A DNA stretch of 64,000 nucleotides. Origin: an uncultured Oscillospiraceae bacterium. GTDB taxonomy: Bacteria > Bacillota > Clostridia > Oscillospirales > Acutalibacteraceae. Numbering within the stretch: the first letter of the stretch is position 1; each line of letters starts with the position of its first letter. Below are positions 51,984 through 61,650 of the stretch, one piece after another. The notes under the pieces were generated by a model that was not told the DNA's origin, made no database searches, and saw only the letters and a list, made by a program, of their open reading frames with translations. The DNA is taken from positions 9,196-73,195 of the forward strand of contig URCA01000014.1 in the NCBI GenBank assembly GCA_900546265.1. Direction: 5' to 3'. The position numbers and the translations under genes were made by a program.

Positions 51984-54284
51984 GTGAAACGAATCATTGG
52001 ACCGTTAATGACGTGTATTCTGTTCTTTTCTCTCGTGGTGAGCATCCAAGCGGATTCTTTGTCAGCCCCTCAAGTATCCGAACGGGACACCGAAACAACG
52101 GTTATATCGCAGGCTACTGAAGATGAGAACTTCGAAGCTGGCGTCGTTCTTGTCACTCTCAAAAAGAAAAGTACTGTCATCAATAAAAAGCATCCCCCCT
52201 CCGCGTTCAAGGGGGTTCGTGTCGATTCGGTTACGGATCTCTCGTGCATCGAAAACGAGGAAGCTATGAACTGGATTGACAAGGACAATTATCATCAAAT
52301 ACTTAAACTGGAACTAAAGGATAAAAGCAAAAGCGCCGTATTGGATGCGATAAAAAAACTGGAGAAACGGAACGATGTACTTCGCGCCACTCCAAACTAT
52401 ATTTTTACGCTTGACGAAGGCCTGCCGGAGGAGGATAGCGCGGAGCTGGAAGAAATACCATCAGATGAATCTGGGGAAGAAGAAACCATTCCCAGCGCCA
52501 CGTCGTCAGATCCCAACACTACCCAATATGTTTTGAATAAGATGCAATTGCCGCAGGCTTGGAACCTCACCACCGGCAGTCCGACGGTAACCGTAGGCGT
52601 CCTCGATTCCGGCATCGATCCCAATCACGAGGATTTGAAGGCCAATCTCAACACCTCGTTAGGACAGAATTATACGGATGATGGACTGGCCGCCTGGACC
52701 GATCCGGTTGGGCATGGCACCCATGTGGCTGGCATCATCGGCGCGGTGGGGAACAACGGCAAAGGCATCGCCGGCGTCTGCTGGAATGTAAAATTGGTTT
52801 CCCTTCGCGTGTTTAAACGAACATATGACGAAAATGGAAATATTAAAGGAACCGGAAAAATGGACTGGGTGGTTGATGCTGTCAAATATGCTATCAATCA
52901 CCAAATACCCATTATTAATTACAGTGGTAGCGGTAATTCCCAAAATAAAACTTTACGTGATGCCATCTCCAACTATCCAGGTTTATTAGTCTGTTCCGCC
53001 GGCAACGGAAAAGATCATGACAACAACGATAAAACCCCGAACATTCCTGTTGACATGGACACAGACTCCTTAAAATTTTATCCCGCCTGCTACCCCAATG
53101 ACAACATCATTTCCGTGGCCAACACAACGTCCTCAGACCAATTAGCCTCCACCTCCAATTATGGCGCGACTACCGTGGATCTCGGTGCCCCGGGAAGCAA
53201 CATTTACAGCACAATTCCCGGCGGTTCTTATGACTACAAGTCCGGCACCTCCATGGCCTCCCCACAAGTGGCCGGCGTGGCGGCGCTGATTCAAGCCTAT
53301 AATCCTAACATGGATGCCCTTCAGATCAAACAGGTCATCCTCAACAGCGTGGATCCTGTCAGCGCCTTGAGCGGAAAATGCGTTTCTGGCGGTCGTCTGA
53401 ATGCCTACAAGGCGCTGCAGAAAACACAATCATATCCTGCCGATATTAAGAACCTGACCGTTTCCGGCGATTTTAACGGGGATCAAAAAAGCGACCTGGC
53501 CTATTTTGTCGCCGCTCCCAACGAGGCGATGCAAATTCAAGTCCGACTGTCCAACGGTTCCACTTACAGCGACACGCAAAATTGGTGCTATAATACCCAA
53601 TACAACAGCCTGGAGCGTATACGGGGCCGTGTAGCTGTAGGTGATTTCAACGGCGACGGCAAAGACGATATCGCCGCCATGTATGAGTATAATAACAATA
53701 CCATGAAAATTCATGTCTGGCTCTCTACCGGCTCCTCTTTTAACGGCTTCTATTCCTGGCTGGATTCCATGACCCCCGGCTCCTATGAGCCCGCAAGAGT
53801 CACAGGAAGGTTCGTTGCCGGCGATTTCAATGGTGACGGCAAGGATGATCTCGCTGCCATGTATAAGTATAACGATGACACCATGAAGCTCCAGGTATGG
53901 CCTTCCACCGGTTCCTCTTTCAACGGCTTCTACTCCTGGAAGGAATCCATGACCCCCGGCTCCTATAACGCGGATAGAGTCACCGGAAGGTTCGTTGCCG
54001 GCGATTTCAACGGCGACGGCAAGGATGATCTCGCCGCCATGTATAAGTATAATGGCGACACAATGAAAATCCAGGTATGGCCTTCTACCGGGTCCTCTTT
54101 CAATGGCTTCTATTCCTGGAAGGAATCCATGACCCCTGGCTCCTATGAGCCTGACAGGGCTACCGGCCTAGTTGTATGCGGGGATATGAACGCAGACGGC
54201 AAAGACGACATTACGGCCCTCTACGCCTACAACGAGGGGCTTGGTCAGCCGCACATTTATAAGTCAACCGGAACGTCTTTTTAA
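51984..54284 (+). CDS. secreted subtilase (S8) with C-terminal FG-GAP/VCBS-like repeats
   Basis: A 766-residue protease. A signal peptide (1-23) is followed by a propeptide (about 53-142) and an acidic linker. The catalytic triad is complete: Asp208 in VGVLDSGID, His244 in GHGTHVAG and Ser423 in SGTSMASP, with oxyanion Asn341 in CSAGN. After about residue 470 come five FG-GAP-type repeats with calcium loops (DFNGDGKDD three times, DFNGDQKSD, DMNADGKDD), interspersed with STGSSFNGFYSW. Repeats 2-4 are nearly identical. The start is GTG with AAAGGAG eight bases upstream. Such repeats usually mediate calcium-stabilised binding. The cluster with two propeptide-like lipoproteins is notable. Confidence 0.93.
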   Translation: MKRIIGPLMTCILFFSLVVSIQADSLSAPQVSERDTETTVISQATEDENFEAGVVLVTLKKKSTVINKKHPPSAFKGVRVDSVTDLSCIENEEAMNWIDKDNYHQILKLELKDKSKSAVLDAIKKLEKRNDVLRATPNYIFTLDEGLPEEDSAELEEIPSDESGEEETIPSATSSDPNTTQYVLNKMQLPQAWNLTTGSPTVTVGVLDSGIDPNHEDLKANLNTSLGQNYTDDGLAAWTDPVGHGTHVAGIIGAVGNNGKGIAGVCWNVKLVSLRVFKRTYDENGNIKGTGKMDWVVDAVKYAINHQIPIINYSGSGNSQNKTLRDAISNYPGLLVCSAGNGKDHDNNDKTPNIPVDMDTDSLKFYPACYPNDNIISVANTTSSDQLASTSNYGATTVDLGAPGSNIYSTIPGGSYDYKSGTSMASPQVAGVAALIQAYNPNMDALQIKQVILNSVDPVSALSGKCVSGGRLNAYKALQKTQSYPADIKNLTVSGDFNGDQKSDLAYFVAAPNEAMQIQVRLSNGSTYSDTQNWCYNTQYNSLERIRGRVAVGDFNGDGKDDIAAMYEYNNNTMKIHVWLSTGSSFNGFYSWLDSMTPGSYEPARVTGRFVAGDFNGDGKDDLAAMYKYNDDTMKLQVWPSTGSSFNGFYSWKESMTPGSYNADRVTGRFVAGDFNGDGKDDLAAMYKYNGDTMKIQVWPSTGSSFNGFYSWKESMTPGSYEPDRATGLVVCGDMNADGKDDITALYAYNEGLGQPHIYKSTGTSF

Positions 54285-54318
54285 AACAAACCTGACATTG
54301 ATACTTGACTTCAACAAA

Positions 54319-54352
54319 GAATCCGCCCCGCTAGTACAAGCAGGGCGGATTC
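54319..54352. terminator. bidirectional terminator between subtilase and valS
   Basis: Stem GAATCCGCCC (54319-54328) and GGGCGGATTC (54343-54352), followed by CTTTT on the plus strand and by TTTG on the minus strand. Confidence 0.75.
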
Positions 54353-54365
54353 CTTTTGCTTTACT

Positions 54366-56987
54366 TCACCGATAGCTCTCGATAGTCTGGTCCAGGAGGG
54401 CCAGCTTTTCCGCCAGCCGCTCCGCGTTCTCGCGGGCGGTGGCCACCACGGCCTCCGGCGCTTTGCTGGTGAAGGCCGGGTTGTTCAGCCGGGCCTGCGC
54501 GCCGTCCAGCTGCTTTTGCACCGACTCCCGCTCCTTGCTCAGGCGGGCGAGTTCCGCCGCCCTGTCCACCAGCTCGTCCATGGGGATTTGGATGGTGGCG
54601 TCGGCGGTGACGATTTTCACCGCACCCGGCACCTCGAAGCTCTCCCCCACCCGCACGGCCGAGGCCGAAGCCAGCCGCTGGATGAAGGGCGCACCGGTGT
54701 GGAAGGTATCCGCGAAGGCGGTCTCCACATACACCTCCGCCTTGCGGGAGGGCGGCACGTTCATCTCGGCGCGGCGGTTGCGGATGGCGCGGATGGCATC
54801 CATCACCCGCTCCATCTCCTTCTCCTCCGCCGGGAAAGCCAGCGCCTCGTCGTACACCGGCCAGGGCGCGCGGATGAGCGCCTCCCCTTCATGGGGCAGG
54901 GACTGCCAGATTTCCTCGGTGACGAAGGGCATGAAGGGATGCAGCAGGCTGAGCGTCCGGGTCATGACAAACACCAGCACCCGCCTCGCGTCGGCCGCTT
55001 TCTCCCCCTGGAGCCGGGCCTTGCACAGCTCGATATACCAGTCGCAGAACTGATCCCAGATGAAATCGTACAGCTTCTGCACCGCCAGCCCCAGCTCGAA
55101 CTTCTCCAGATTGTCGGTCACCGCCCGGGCCAGGCTGTTGAACTTCGAGAGAATCCACTTGTCCTCGAGGGTCAGCGTGTCAGGCAGCCCCGGCTCGATG
55201 TCGCCGTCTCCCAGGTTCATGAGGATAAACCTGGCCGCGTTCCACAGCTTGTTGGCGAAATTCCGGGAGGATTCCACCTTTTCGGTGGTGAAGCGCATAT
55301 CGTTGCCCGGGCTGTTGCCGGTGGCCAGCATGAAGCGCAGCGCGTCGGCCCCATACTGGGCGATAACCTCCAGGGGATCCACCCCGTTGCCCAGGGATTT
55401 GGACATTTTGCGCCCCTGCGCGTCCCGGATGAGCCCGTGGATGAGCACCGTGTCGAAGGGGGCCTCCCCCATGTGCTCCACGCCGGAGAAAATCATCCGC
55501 GCCACCCAGAAGAAGATGATGTCGTACCCCGTCACCAGGGTGCTGGTCGGGTAAAAATACGACAGCTCCGGCGTCTTGTCCGGCCAGCCCAGGGTGGAGA
55601 AGGGCCACAGCGCCGAGGAGAACCAGGTGTCCAGGGTGTCCTCGTCCTGCTTCAGGGCGGTGCAGCCGCACTTCGGGCAGGCGGCGGGATCCTCCCGGCT
55701 GACCACGATTTCCCCGCAATCGGGGCAATACCACGCCGGAATCCGGTGCCCCCACCACAGCTGGCGGGAAATACACCAGTCCCGGATATTCTCCATCCAG
55801 TTATAATACACCTTGTCGAACCGCTCGGGCACGAATTTTGTCCGTCCGGAGCGCACCGCCTCGATGGCCGGATCGGCCAGCGGCTTCATCTTGACGAACC
55901 ACTGCTGGGACACCCGCGGCTCAATGACCGTGCGGCAGCGGTAGCAGCTGCCCACGTTGTGCTTGAGGGGCTCGGTCTTGACCAGGTAGCCCCCATCCTC
56001 CAGGTCCTTCACCACCGCCTTGCGGCAGTCCATAAGGGTCATGCCCGCGTACTTGCCGGCCAGCTCGTTCATATGGCCGTCCTCGGTGGTGACGGTGATG
56101 ACCGGCAGATCGTGCCGCAGTCCCACCTCGAAGTCGTTGGGGTCGTGGGCCGGGGTGATTTTCACCACGCCGGTGCCAAAATCCATTTCCACATAGGTGT
56201 CGGCCACCACCGGGATGGCCTTGTTCACCAGGGGCAGAATGACGTTTTTGCCCACCAGGGCCTTGTACCGCTCGTCGTCCGGATGGACGGCCACCGCCGT
56301 GTCGCCCAGCATGGTCTCCGGCCGGGTGGTGGCCAGCTCCAGATACTCCCCGGTGCCCTCGATGGGGTACCGCAGATGGTAGAAGAACGCGTCCTTTTCC
56401 TCGAACTCCACCTCCGCGTCGGAAATGGAGGTCTTGCAGTGGGGGCACCAGTTGATGATCCGCTCTCCCCGGTAAATCAGCCCCTTCTCGTACAGGCGGA
56501 CGAACACCTCCCGCACCGCCTTCGAGCAGCCCTCGTCCAGGGTGAAGCGCTCCCGCTCCCAGTCGCAGGAGGAGCCCAGCTTTTTGAGCTGCTGCTCAAT
56601 CCGCCCGGCATAGGTCTCCTTCCAGGCCCAGGCCCTCTCGAGGAACCCCTCCCGGCCCAGATCCTCCTTGGTCAGCCCTTCCTTGGCCATGGCCTCCACG
56701 ATTTTCGCCTCGGTGGCGATGGAGGCATGGTCGGTGCCCGGCACCCACATCGCTTCATACCCCTGCATCCGCCGCCAGCGGATGAGGATGTCCTGCAGCG
56801 TCTCGTCCAGGGCGTGGCCCATGTGCAGCTGCCCCGTGATGTTGGGGGGCGGCATGACGATGGTATAGGGTTTCTTATCGGGATGCGCCTCGGCGTGGAA
56901 ATACCCGCCCTCCTCCCAGAAGCGGTAGATGCGGTCCTCCACCTCCTGCGGCTCGTAGGTCTTCGCCAGTTCTTTTCTCTGTGCCAT
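54366..56987 (-). CDS. valS: valyl-tRNA synthetase
   Basis: An 873-residue class I synthetase that charges tRNA-Val in the cytoplasm. HIGH appears as PPPNITGQLHMGHALD near residue 50 and KMSKS as RKMSKSLGNGVDP near 525. The editing domain carries TTRPETMLGDTAVAVHPDD, and the C-terminal anticodon-binding domain ends in the ValRS coiled-coil arm (AARLSKERESVQKQLDGAQ-like). Length is normal. AAGGATGG lies upstream of the ATG. I saw no T-box leader in the 170-base gap before it. Confidence 0.98.
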   Translation of the reverse strand: MAQRKELAKTYEPQEVEDRIYRFWEEGGYFHAEAHPDKKPYTIVMPPPNITGQLHMGHALDETLQDILIRWRRMQGYEAMWVPGTDHASIATEAKIVEAMAKEGLTKEDLGREGFLERAWAWKETYAGRIEQQLKKLGSSCDWERERFTLDEGCSKAVREVFVRLYEKGLIYRGERIINWCPHCKTSISDAEVEFEEKDAFFYHLRYPIEGTGEYLELATTRPETMLGDTAVAVHPDDERYKALVGKNVILPLVNKAIPVVADTYVEMDFGTGVVKITPAHDPNDFEVGLRHDLPVITVTTEDGHMNELAGKYAGMTLMDCRKAVVKDLEDGGYLVKTEPLKHNVGSCYRCRTVIEPRVSQQWFVKMKPLADPAIEAVRSGRTKFVPERFDKVYYNWMENIRDWCISRQLWWGHRIPAWYCPDCGEIVVSREDPAACPKCGCTALKQDEDTLDTWFSSALWPFSTLGWPDKTPELSYFYPTSTLVTGYDIIFFWVARMIFSGVEHMGEAPFDTVLIHGLIRDAQGRKMSKSLGNGVDPLEVIAQYGADALRFMLATGNSPGNDMRFTTEKVESSRNFANKLWNAARFILMNLGDGDIEPGLPDTLTLEDKWILSKFNSLARAVTDNLEKFELGLAVQKLYDFIWDQFCDWYIELCKARLQGEKAADARRVLVFVMTRTLSLLHPFMPFVTEEIWQSLPHEGEALIRAPWPVYDEALAFPAEEKEMERVMDAIRAIRNRRAEMNVPPSRKAEVYVETAFADTFHTGAPFIQRLASASAVRVGESFEVPGAVKIVTADATIQIPMDELVDRAAELARLSKERESVQKQLDGAQARLNNPAFTSKAPEAVVATARENAERLAEKLALLDQTIESYR

Positions 56988-57105
56988 GTGCGACCATCCT
57001 TCTTTTCAACTTGTACACCAGTGTACCATAATCCCCGCCGCCCGGCAAGACCCAGTTATCCCGTCCAGCGAGAAATCCGCGGGAAAATACCGCTCCAAAC
57101 GTAGA

Positions 57106-57143
57106 AAACGCCGGCATCCCCTTGGCGGGGCCTGCCGGCGTTT
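57106..57143 (-). terminator. terminator after the large surface protein gene
   Basis: Stem AAACGCCGGCA (57106-57116) and TGCCGGCGTTT (57133-57143) with an inner stem, followed by TTTTC on the minus strand. Confidence 0.8.
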
Positions 57144-57156
57144 CCCTGTCTGCCGA

Positions 57157-60100
57157 TTATCGCAGAGGCGTTTTTCTCTTTTTGGCAGCTGTCAAAAGCA
57201 GCGCCGCCGTACCGGCCAGGGGCAACGCTGCCGCGGCCGTCCCCGTCTCTCCGGTGGCCGCGGAGGAGCCGCTGCTTTCCTCCCCGCCTGGCTTGGAGGG
57301 TTCCTCCGGTGGCGGGACGTCGCTCCCGCCGTTGGTTACCGTGACCGTGCAGACGCCGCTGAAGGCCCCGTCCGCGGTTTTCACCGTAATCTCGGCTTTC
57401 CCCACGGCCACGCCCGTCACCACCGCCCGGGCGGGATCCTCGCCCGGAACCACCTTGGCCACGGCCTCGTCGCTGCTGCTCCAAACCACGTCGGAGCCGG
57501 TGAAGATCGATGGGTACAGGTTGGCCGCCAGATGGTACGGCTGCCCCGGGTAGATGGTCACGGCGGTGTCTGACAGGGAAAGCCCGTTCAGCACCGGCTC
57601 GTTGTAAAGCCGGATTTCCGCTGCCGAGGCAAATCCGTTTTTCGATGCCTTGGCGTACAGCCGCACGTCGGTAACCTTCTCCGCCGAGAAATCGGCCGTT
57701 TTCCAGTCCGCCGTTATTTCCCAAACGCCCTCGGCCACGCTCCGGAAGGTTTTTCCTCCGTCGCTGCTGATCTGCACTTCGTAGCTGGTAATGACCCCGT
57801 TGTCCAAATCCTGCCGGGGGAGGTACTGCAGCTGGCTGACCTCCATGGGCTCACTGAGATGCAGGTTGATCCACCGGTCTTTCTGGGCGCTGCCGCCCCA
57901 AGCCGTGTGCCACAGAGTCTTAGGATCCCCGTCCAGCACCTGCTCCGGTCCGTCATAGTGGCCGCTGACCTCGTAGGAGCCGGCGGTAGCCGTCAGCTTG
58001 CTCACCGGGATAGTCGCCGTCAGAACCTCCGCCTTGACGCACATGATCTTTCCGGCGTTTCCCGCCGCGTCAAGCGCCCTCACCTTGTAGTACTGGACGC
58101 CGGCGGGTACCTCCCGATCCAGATAGCTCAGATGGCCGGTCTGGGTCAGCTTGTTAACGGCGGAAGGAGCAAAGTCAGATGTGCTTCCCCGGAAAATCTC
58201 GTATTCCACATAGCCGCTATCGTCAAAAGCCGGCTGCCAGGACAAAGTCACGTTTCCATGCTCATCCGCCGCGGTCAGCAGCGCGGAAGGTGCGCCGGGC
58301 GCCTGTGCGTCCGTTCCCGCCTCCCGTTCCTCCAAAGTGAGGGTAACGGAGGCGGTGACATTTTTGTCCGACTGCAGGGTGATTTCTACCACGTTGTGGA
58401 AGGTGTCCAGCACGTAATCCGCCTTGATCTGCGGATCCGTGCGCAGAGATTTTACCTTCAAACGGTTATTCCCCAAAGCAATGACCGCCTTGTAGGGGTC
58501 TCCCGCGACCACGTCGAAGGCGCCGGTAACCGTGTTGCCCTGCGCGGTGACGTCATGGGCATCCAGGGTTCCCTGGAGCACATGCCGGTCGGTGGAGAGA
58601 AGATAAGGGGTGTCCTTTACTTCGCGGACAGCCAGGGTCTTCATCTCGTTGCGGCGCACCCGCTGCACGAGGGTGTCGGAGCCCTGGAACCGTCCCACAT
58701 AACGCCAGTCCCAGAAATCCCAAATCTCATAGGTTTTGTCCGGATCCAGGCCGATGCCTCCAAAGGCGCTGTCCTCTCCCAGCTTGACGGTCATATCCTT
58801 ATCGTCATCCTGGTAGTTCCAGAGCAGCAGCAGGTGATCCCCGTTGTCTCCGGCGTATTTGTAATCGTATACCTCCGGCATGTCGTCCTCATGCTCGAAC
58901 AACCCCACCGGCCGCGGGGAGGCCCCGTCGATAGGCATGGGGGTCACCCGGGTGATATCATGGAGCTTGCTGTCCGATATCTGAAGCAGGCTCTCGCCCA
59001 GAGACAGATTGCCGAACATGACGCCCGCGCCGGTGATCTGCGCCCGGCGCAAATCCAAATCCTCTTCCTCGAAAATCTGCACATCGGGATAGAGGATTTT
59101 GGTGGTGCGGTTGCGGTACCACTGATACAGGCCGTTGCGCGCGATATTCGGCGTCAGGCGAACTGTGTCGGTGCCGGTGCGCTGGAAATCGATGACGCCG
59201 ATAGCCACGTCCTCGCCGGCCCAGGTCCAGGCGTTCTCCATCACCCGGAAGTCCTTACCCACTCCCTGCTTGGCGATGGCGAACATGTTCCGGTAGGCGG
59301 AAACTGCTGTGGCATAAGGATCCGCAAAGCCGCCGGTGCGCTTGATGGTGTCGCCGCCCGCCGCCTTGTTCATGTTGGTGTAGTCGTACATCATCAGCTT
59401 GATGTCCGCGTTCTTGATATTGCGGTAGACCTCCGCCATGTGAGCCAGGAAATCCGGATCGGTGTAATCCGCCGTCTCCTTCGCATTGTTGCCGATCATG
59501 TGCCCCGGATACTGGGAGGCGTAGTCCGAGTTGCGGAAGGTGGGCTGCATATACAGAGCGGTCGTGACCCCCAGGGATTTCAGGGCGTCGGACCAGGATT
59601 TAATGGTGGGGAACGTGTCGGTCAAATGGCCGAAGGATTTCCAGTGCGCGTCGTCCCACCACAGCTGCTCGTTGGGATCCGTATAGGTGTCCGGCTCCAG
59701 CCGGATGTTCAGCGGGACATAGTTGGTCAGGCCCCGCGCCTTCGCCCGTTTGGCCTCCTCCAGGGCGAAATCCGCCGTGTTGGCCTTCTCGTTGAAGGCG
59801 TAGCCCTCCACATACCACAGGCTTTGGTAGAGATAGGGATCCGTCGTCCCCAAATCCACCTTCATGGCCCCGGCCTGGAGCTCGGCGTATTCCTCCAGCG
59901 CGGTGTACGGGTTCTTCTGGGTGAAATTCACCAAGGCGGCGTCGCCCATGGCCAGCTTGCCCGCGTCCACCCGCTTGCCGGTGTAATCGAACACACGGAT
60001 AAGCGCATCGATGCTGCGGCGATCGGAGTTGACGAGGCTGGTCACCTCGTTATACTTGGTTATCACTTCGCTCTGGAACTCATAGCAGGTCAGACCGCCT

Positions 60101-60828
60101 AGCACCAGGCTTTCCATGTCCGGCTTGTTGCGATAAGAGATCAGCAGATTGTTCTTGGAGGTAACCGATACATTGGACGACACGTCGGGCGTTCCCCAGT
60201 TTCCCTCGCCGGTCAGCACCGCATGATTCTTCGCGGGATTCGGCCCCACGAACACACCGGAGGAATGCTGGGCATCCGCCGTCAGCGGCTGCATTTCCTT
60301 AAGCTGGAGAGACGCGGCGGTGCGGTTGATCAAACCGCAGGCAAGCTCAATCTCTCCCGTTTTGTCCCGAAGAGTAATATCCAGCACCATATCGAAATCG
60401 CTTCCCGCCTTGGTGCCGGTCAGCCGCATCGACTTGCCCGCAAAGCCGTCGGCGGTGGCGTTCTCCGCCGTAAAAGCGTAGCCGTCCAGGCTGCTCGCTC
60501 CATTGACCTTGACGTAGGCGCCCAGGATATAGGGCTTGCCGGATACCTGGTCATAAGCCGAGTAACGTCCCTTTTTCAGGTCAAAGGCCACCCGCACCAA
60601 AGCATTGTGCAAAACGGCAGACTCGTCCGTCACGTCCAGAACGACGCCCGCGCCGGCTTGCAATGCGGCTGAACCGAGCGTCTGGGTCTGCTGTCCTTCC
60701 CCTTTTACCCGCAGCAGGGAGGAGCTCCCGCCCAGCAAGCTGCTTCCCGCCAGCACCATGGCGGCCGTCAGCAGCGCCAACGCCCTTCGCCCAGGCTGGC
60801 GGAGCCTCCATCGTATTCTTCCGCTCAT
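57157..60828 (-). CDS. large modular surface protein with glycosidase-like barrel, Fn3, discoidin-type and Ig-like domains
   Basis: A 1,223-residue exported protein. After a signal sequence, about 45-330 is beta-sandwich, about 330-700 is TIM-barrel-like (LTNYVPLNIRLEPDTYTDPN, SLGVTTALYMQPTFRNSDYA, IKLMMYDYTNMNKAAGGD, VMENAWTWAGEDVAIGVIDF), resembling GH36/GH27-type alpha-galactosidase barrels. A C-terminal beta domain, a fibronectin III domain (about 865-960), an F5/8 type C module (about 965-1090) and a bacterial Ig-like domain (about 1095-1175) follow. The end, TGETGTAAAALPLAGTAALLL plus KKRK, looks like an atypical sorting signal or membrane anchor. Gene order gives no substrate. AAGGAGG lies before the ATG. 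Confidence 0.8.
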   Translation of the reverse strand: MSGRIRWRLRQPGRRALALLTAAMVLAGSSLLGGSSSLLRVKGEGQQTQTLGSAALQAGAGVVLDVTDESAVLHNALVRVAFDLKKGRYSAYDQVSGKPYILGAYVKVNGASSLDGYAFTAENATADGFAGKSMRLTGTKAGSDFDMVLDITLRDKTGEIELACGLINRTAASLQLKEMQPLTADAQHSSGVFVGPNPAKNHAVLTGEGNWGTPDVSSNVSVTSKNNLLISYRNKPDMESLVLGGLTCYEFQSEVITKYNEVTSLVNSDRRSIDALIRVFDYTGKRVDAGKLAMGDAALVNFTQKNPYTALEEYAELQAGAMKVDLGTTDPYLYQSLWYVEGYAFNEKANTADFALEEAKRAKARGLTNYVPLNIRLEPDTYTDPNEQLWWDDAHWKSFGHLTDTFPTIKSWSDALKSLGVTTALYMQPTFRNSDYASQYPGHMIGNNAKETADYTDPDFLAHMAEVYRNIKNADIKLMMYDYTNMNKAAGGDTIKRTGGFADPYATAVSAYRNMFAIAKQGVGKDFRVMENAWTWAGEDVAIGVIDFQRTGTDTVRLTPNIARNGLYQWYRNRTTKILYPDVQIFEEEDLDLRRAQITGAGVMFGNLSLGESLLQISDSKLHDITRVTPMPIDGASPRPVGLFEHEDDMPEVYDYKYAGDNGDHLLLLWNYQDDDKDMTVKLGEDSAFGGIGLDPDKTYEIWDFWDWRYVGRFQGSDTLVQRVRRNEMKTLAVREVKDTPYLLSTDRHVLQGTLDAHDVTAQGNTVTGAFDVVAGDPYKAVIALGNNRLKVKSLRTDPQIKADYVLDTFHNVVEITLQSDKNVTASVTLTLEEREAGTDAQAPGAPSALLTAADEHGNVTLSWQPAFDDSGYVEYEIFRGSTSDFAPSAVNKLTQTGHLSYLDREVPAGVQYYKVRALDAAGNAGKIMCVKAEVLTATIPVSKLTATAGSYEVSGHYDGPEQVLDGDPKTLWHTAWGGSAQKDRWINLHLSEPMEVSQLQYLPRQDLDNGVITSYEVQISSDGGKTFRSVAEGVWEITADWKTADFSAEKVTDVRLYAKASKNGFASAAEIRLYNEPVLNGLSLSDTAVTIYPGQPYHLAANLYPSIFTGSDVVWSSSDEAVAKVVPGEDPARAVVTGVAVGKAEITVKTADGAFSGVCTVTVTNGGSDVPPPEEPSKPGGEESSGSSAATGETGTAAAALPLAGTAALLLTAAKKRKTPLR

Positions 60829-60997
60829 CTGTTTTCCTCCTTCAGAATGGTAGGCCGGAACGACTGCACCGTCCGGTATCCGCTTGAGGGCTTCCCCTCC
60901 GCTTGTTTTTTAGAATAGCATGAGCGGTGGAAGGTGTATATCGCTAATTTTCCAGCATCCGGAAAATGGTTGATTAGCCATACGATCGACGCAAAAA

Positions 60998-61033
60998 GCG
61001 GCCGGGACCGGGCGTTTACCCGATCCCGGCCGC
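60998..61033 (-). terminator. terminator after sepF
   Basis: A 15-base stem with one mismatch (60998-61012 and 61019-61033). On the minus strand it is followed by five T residues. Confidence 0.8.
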
Positions 61034-61051
61034 CTGTGGCCGGGTAGCAAC

Positions 61052-61384
61052 TCAGTATTTCCCAATCTCGTCCCATTCATCCAGCACGGTGCTCTCCACC
61101 GTCGCCGTATTCGGAACCAGCAAAAACGCGTTTTTGGCGATGCGGACCAGCTCGCCGCCCTTGGCGTACGCCACGCCGCCCAGGAAATCCACCAGGCGCA
61201 GGGCCGCGTCCTTGGTCACGCCCTCCAGGTTGAGCACCACCGGATGGCGGGCGTCGAAATGCCGGGCGATGCCGCCCGCGTCCTCATACCGTTCCGGATT
61301 CGCCAACACCAGCTGGAATTCCTCCGTCTCTTGACGGACGGCCGGCTCCTCGCGGTACGCGGCCGCTCTGTTTGCATAGCCCAT
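61052..61384 (-). CDS. sepF: cell division protein SepF
   Basis: A 110-residue SepF, which binds FtsZ and membranes and shapes the division septum. The central core is diagnostic: ARHFDARHPVVLNLEGVTKD, ALRLVDFLGGVAYAKGGELV and RIAKNAFLLVPNTATVE. It is shorter than B. subtilis SepF: the linker after the amphipathic N-terminal helix is reduced to about 25 residues. The ATG at 61384 is preferred; AAAGGA is 12 bases upstream. Other division genes are not adjacent. Confidence 0.88.
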   Translation of the reverse strand: MGYANRAAAYREEPAVRQETEEFQLVLANPERYEDAGGIARHFDARHPVVLNLEGVTKDAALRLVDFLGGVAYAKGGELVRIAKNAFLLVPNTATVESTVLDEWDEIGKY

Positions 61385-61610
61385 TAGAATGACCCATCCT
61401 TTCGCACTCACGAGGACGTGTTGAAAAAGGCCTCCGCCCTCTTCTGTCCAGCGGTTCTGTATTCATTTATTATAGCGTACTTTTTCACGCTTTTCAAGGC
61501 CTTTTCCCGCCGGCGCCGCGAATTTGCATCATTTTTGTCATTTTTCGCCCGTCTATTCCTTGCCGAGCGGGTTTGTCAACTTTATTGTAAGATACCGGCG
61601 GGTTCCGTTG

Positions 61611-61616
61611 TATAAT
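61611..61616 (+). promoter_or_regulatory. possible promoter box before the ECF sigma gene
   Basis: A perfect TATAAT lies 35 bases before the sigma gene start. TTGTAA (61585-61590) could be the -35 but the spacer would be 20 bases. Confidence 0.35.
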
Positions 61617-61650
61617 GGATGAGAGGGCAGCCAGAGAAGGAGGGGATTCC

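Noticed and set aside
54516..57104. An 862-codon open frame opposite valS
   Set aside because: It is the antisense shadow of an unmistakable valyl-tRNA synthetase.
56988..57156. T-box riboswitch before valS
   Set aside because: The gap is only about 170 bases, much of it a terminator of the upstream gene. No T-box motif or stem I pattern was seen.
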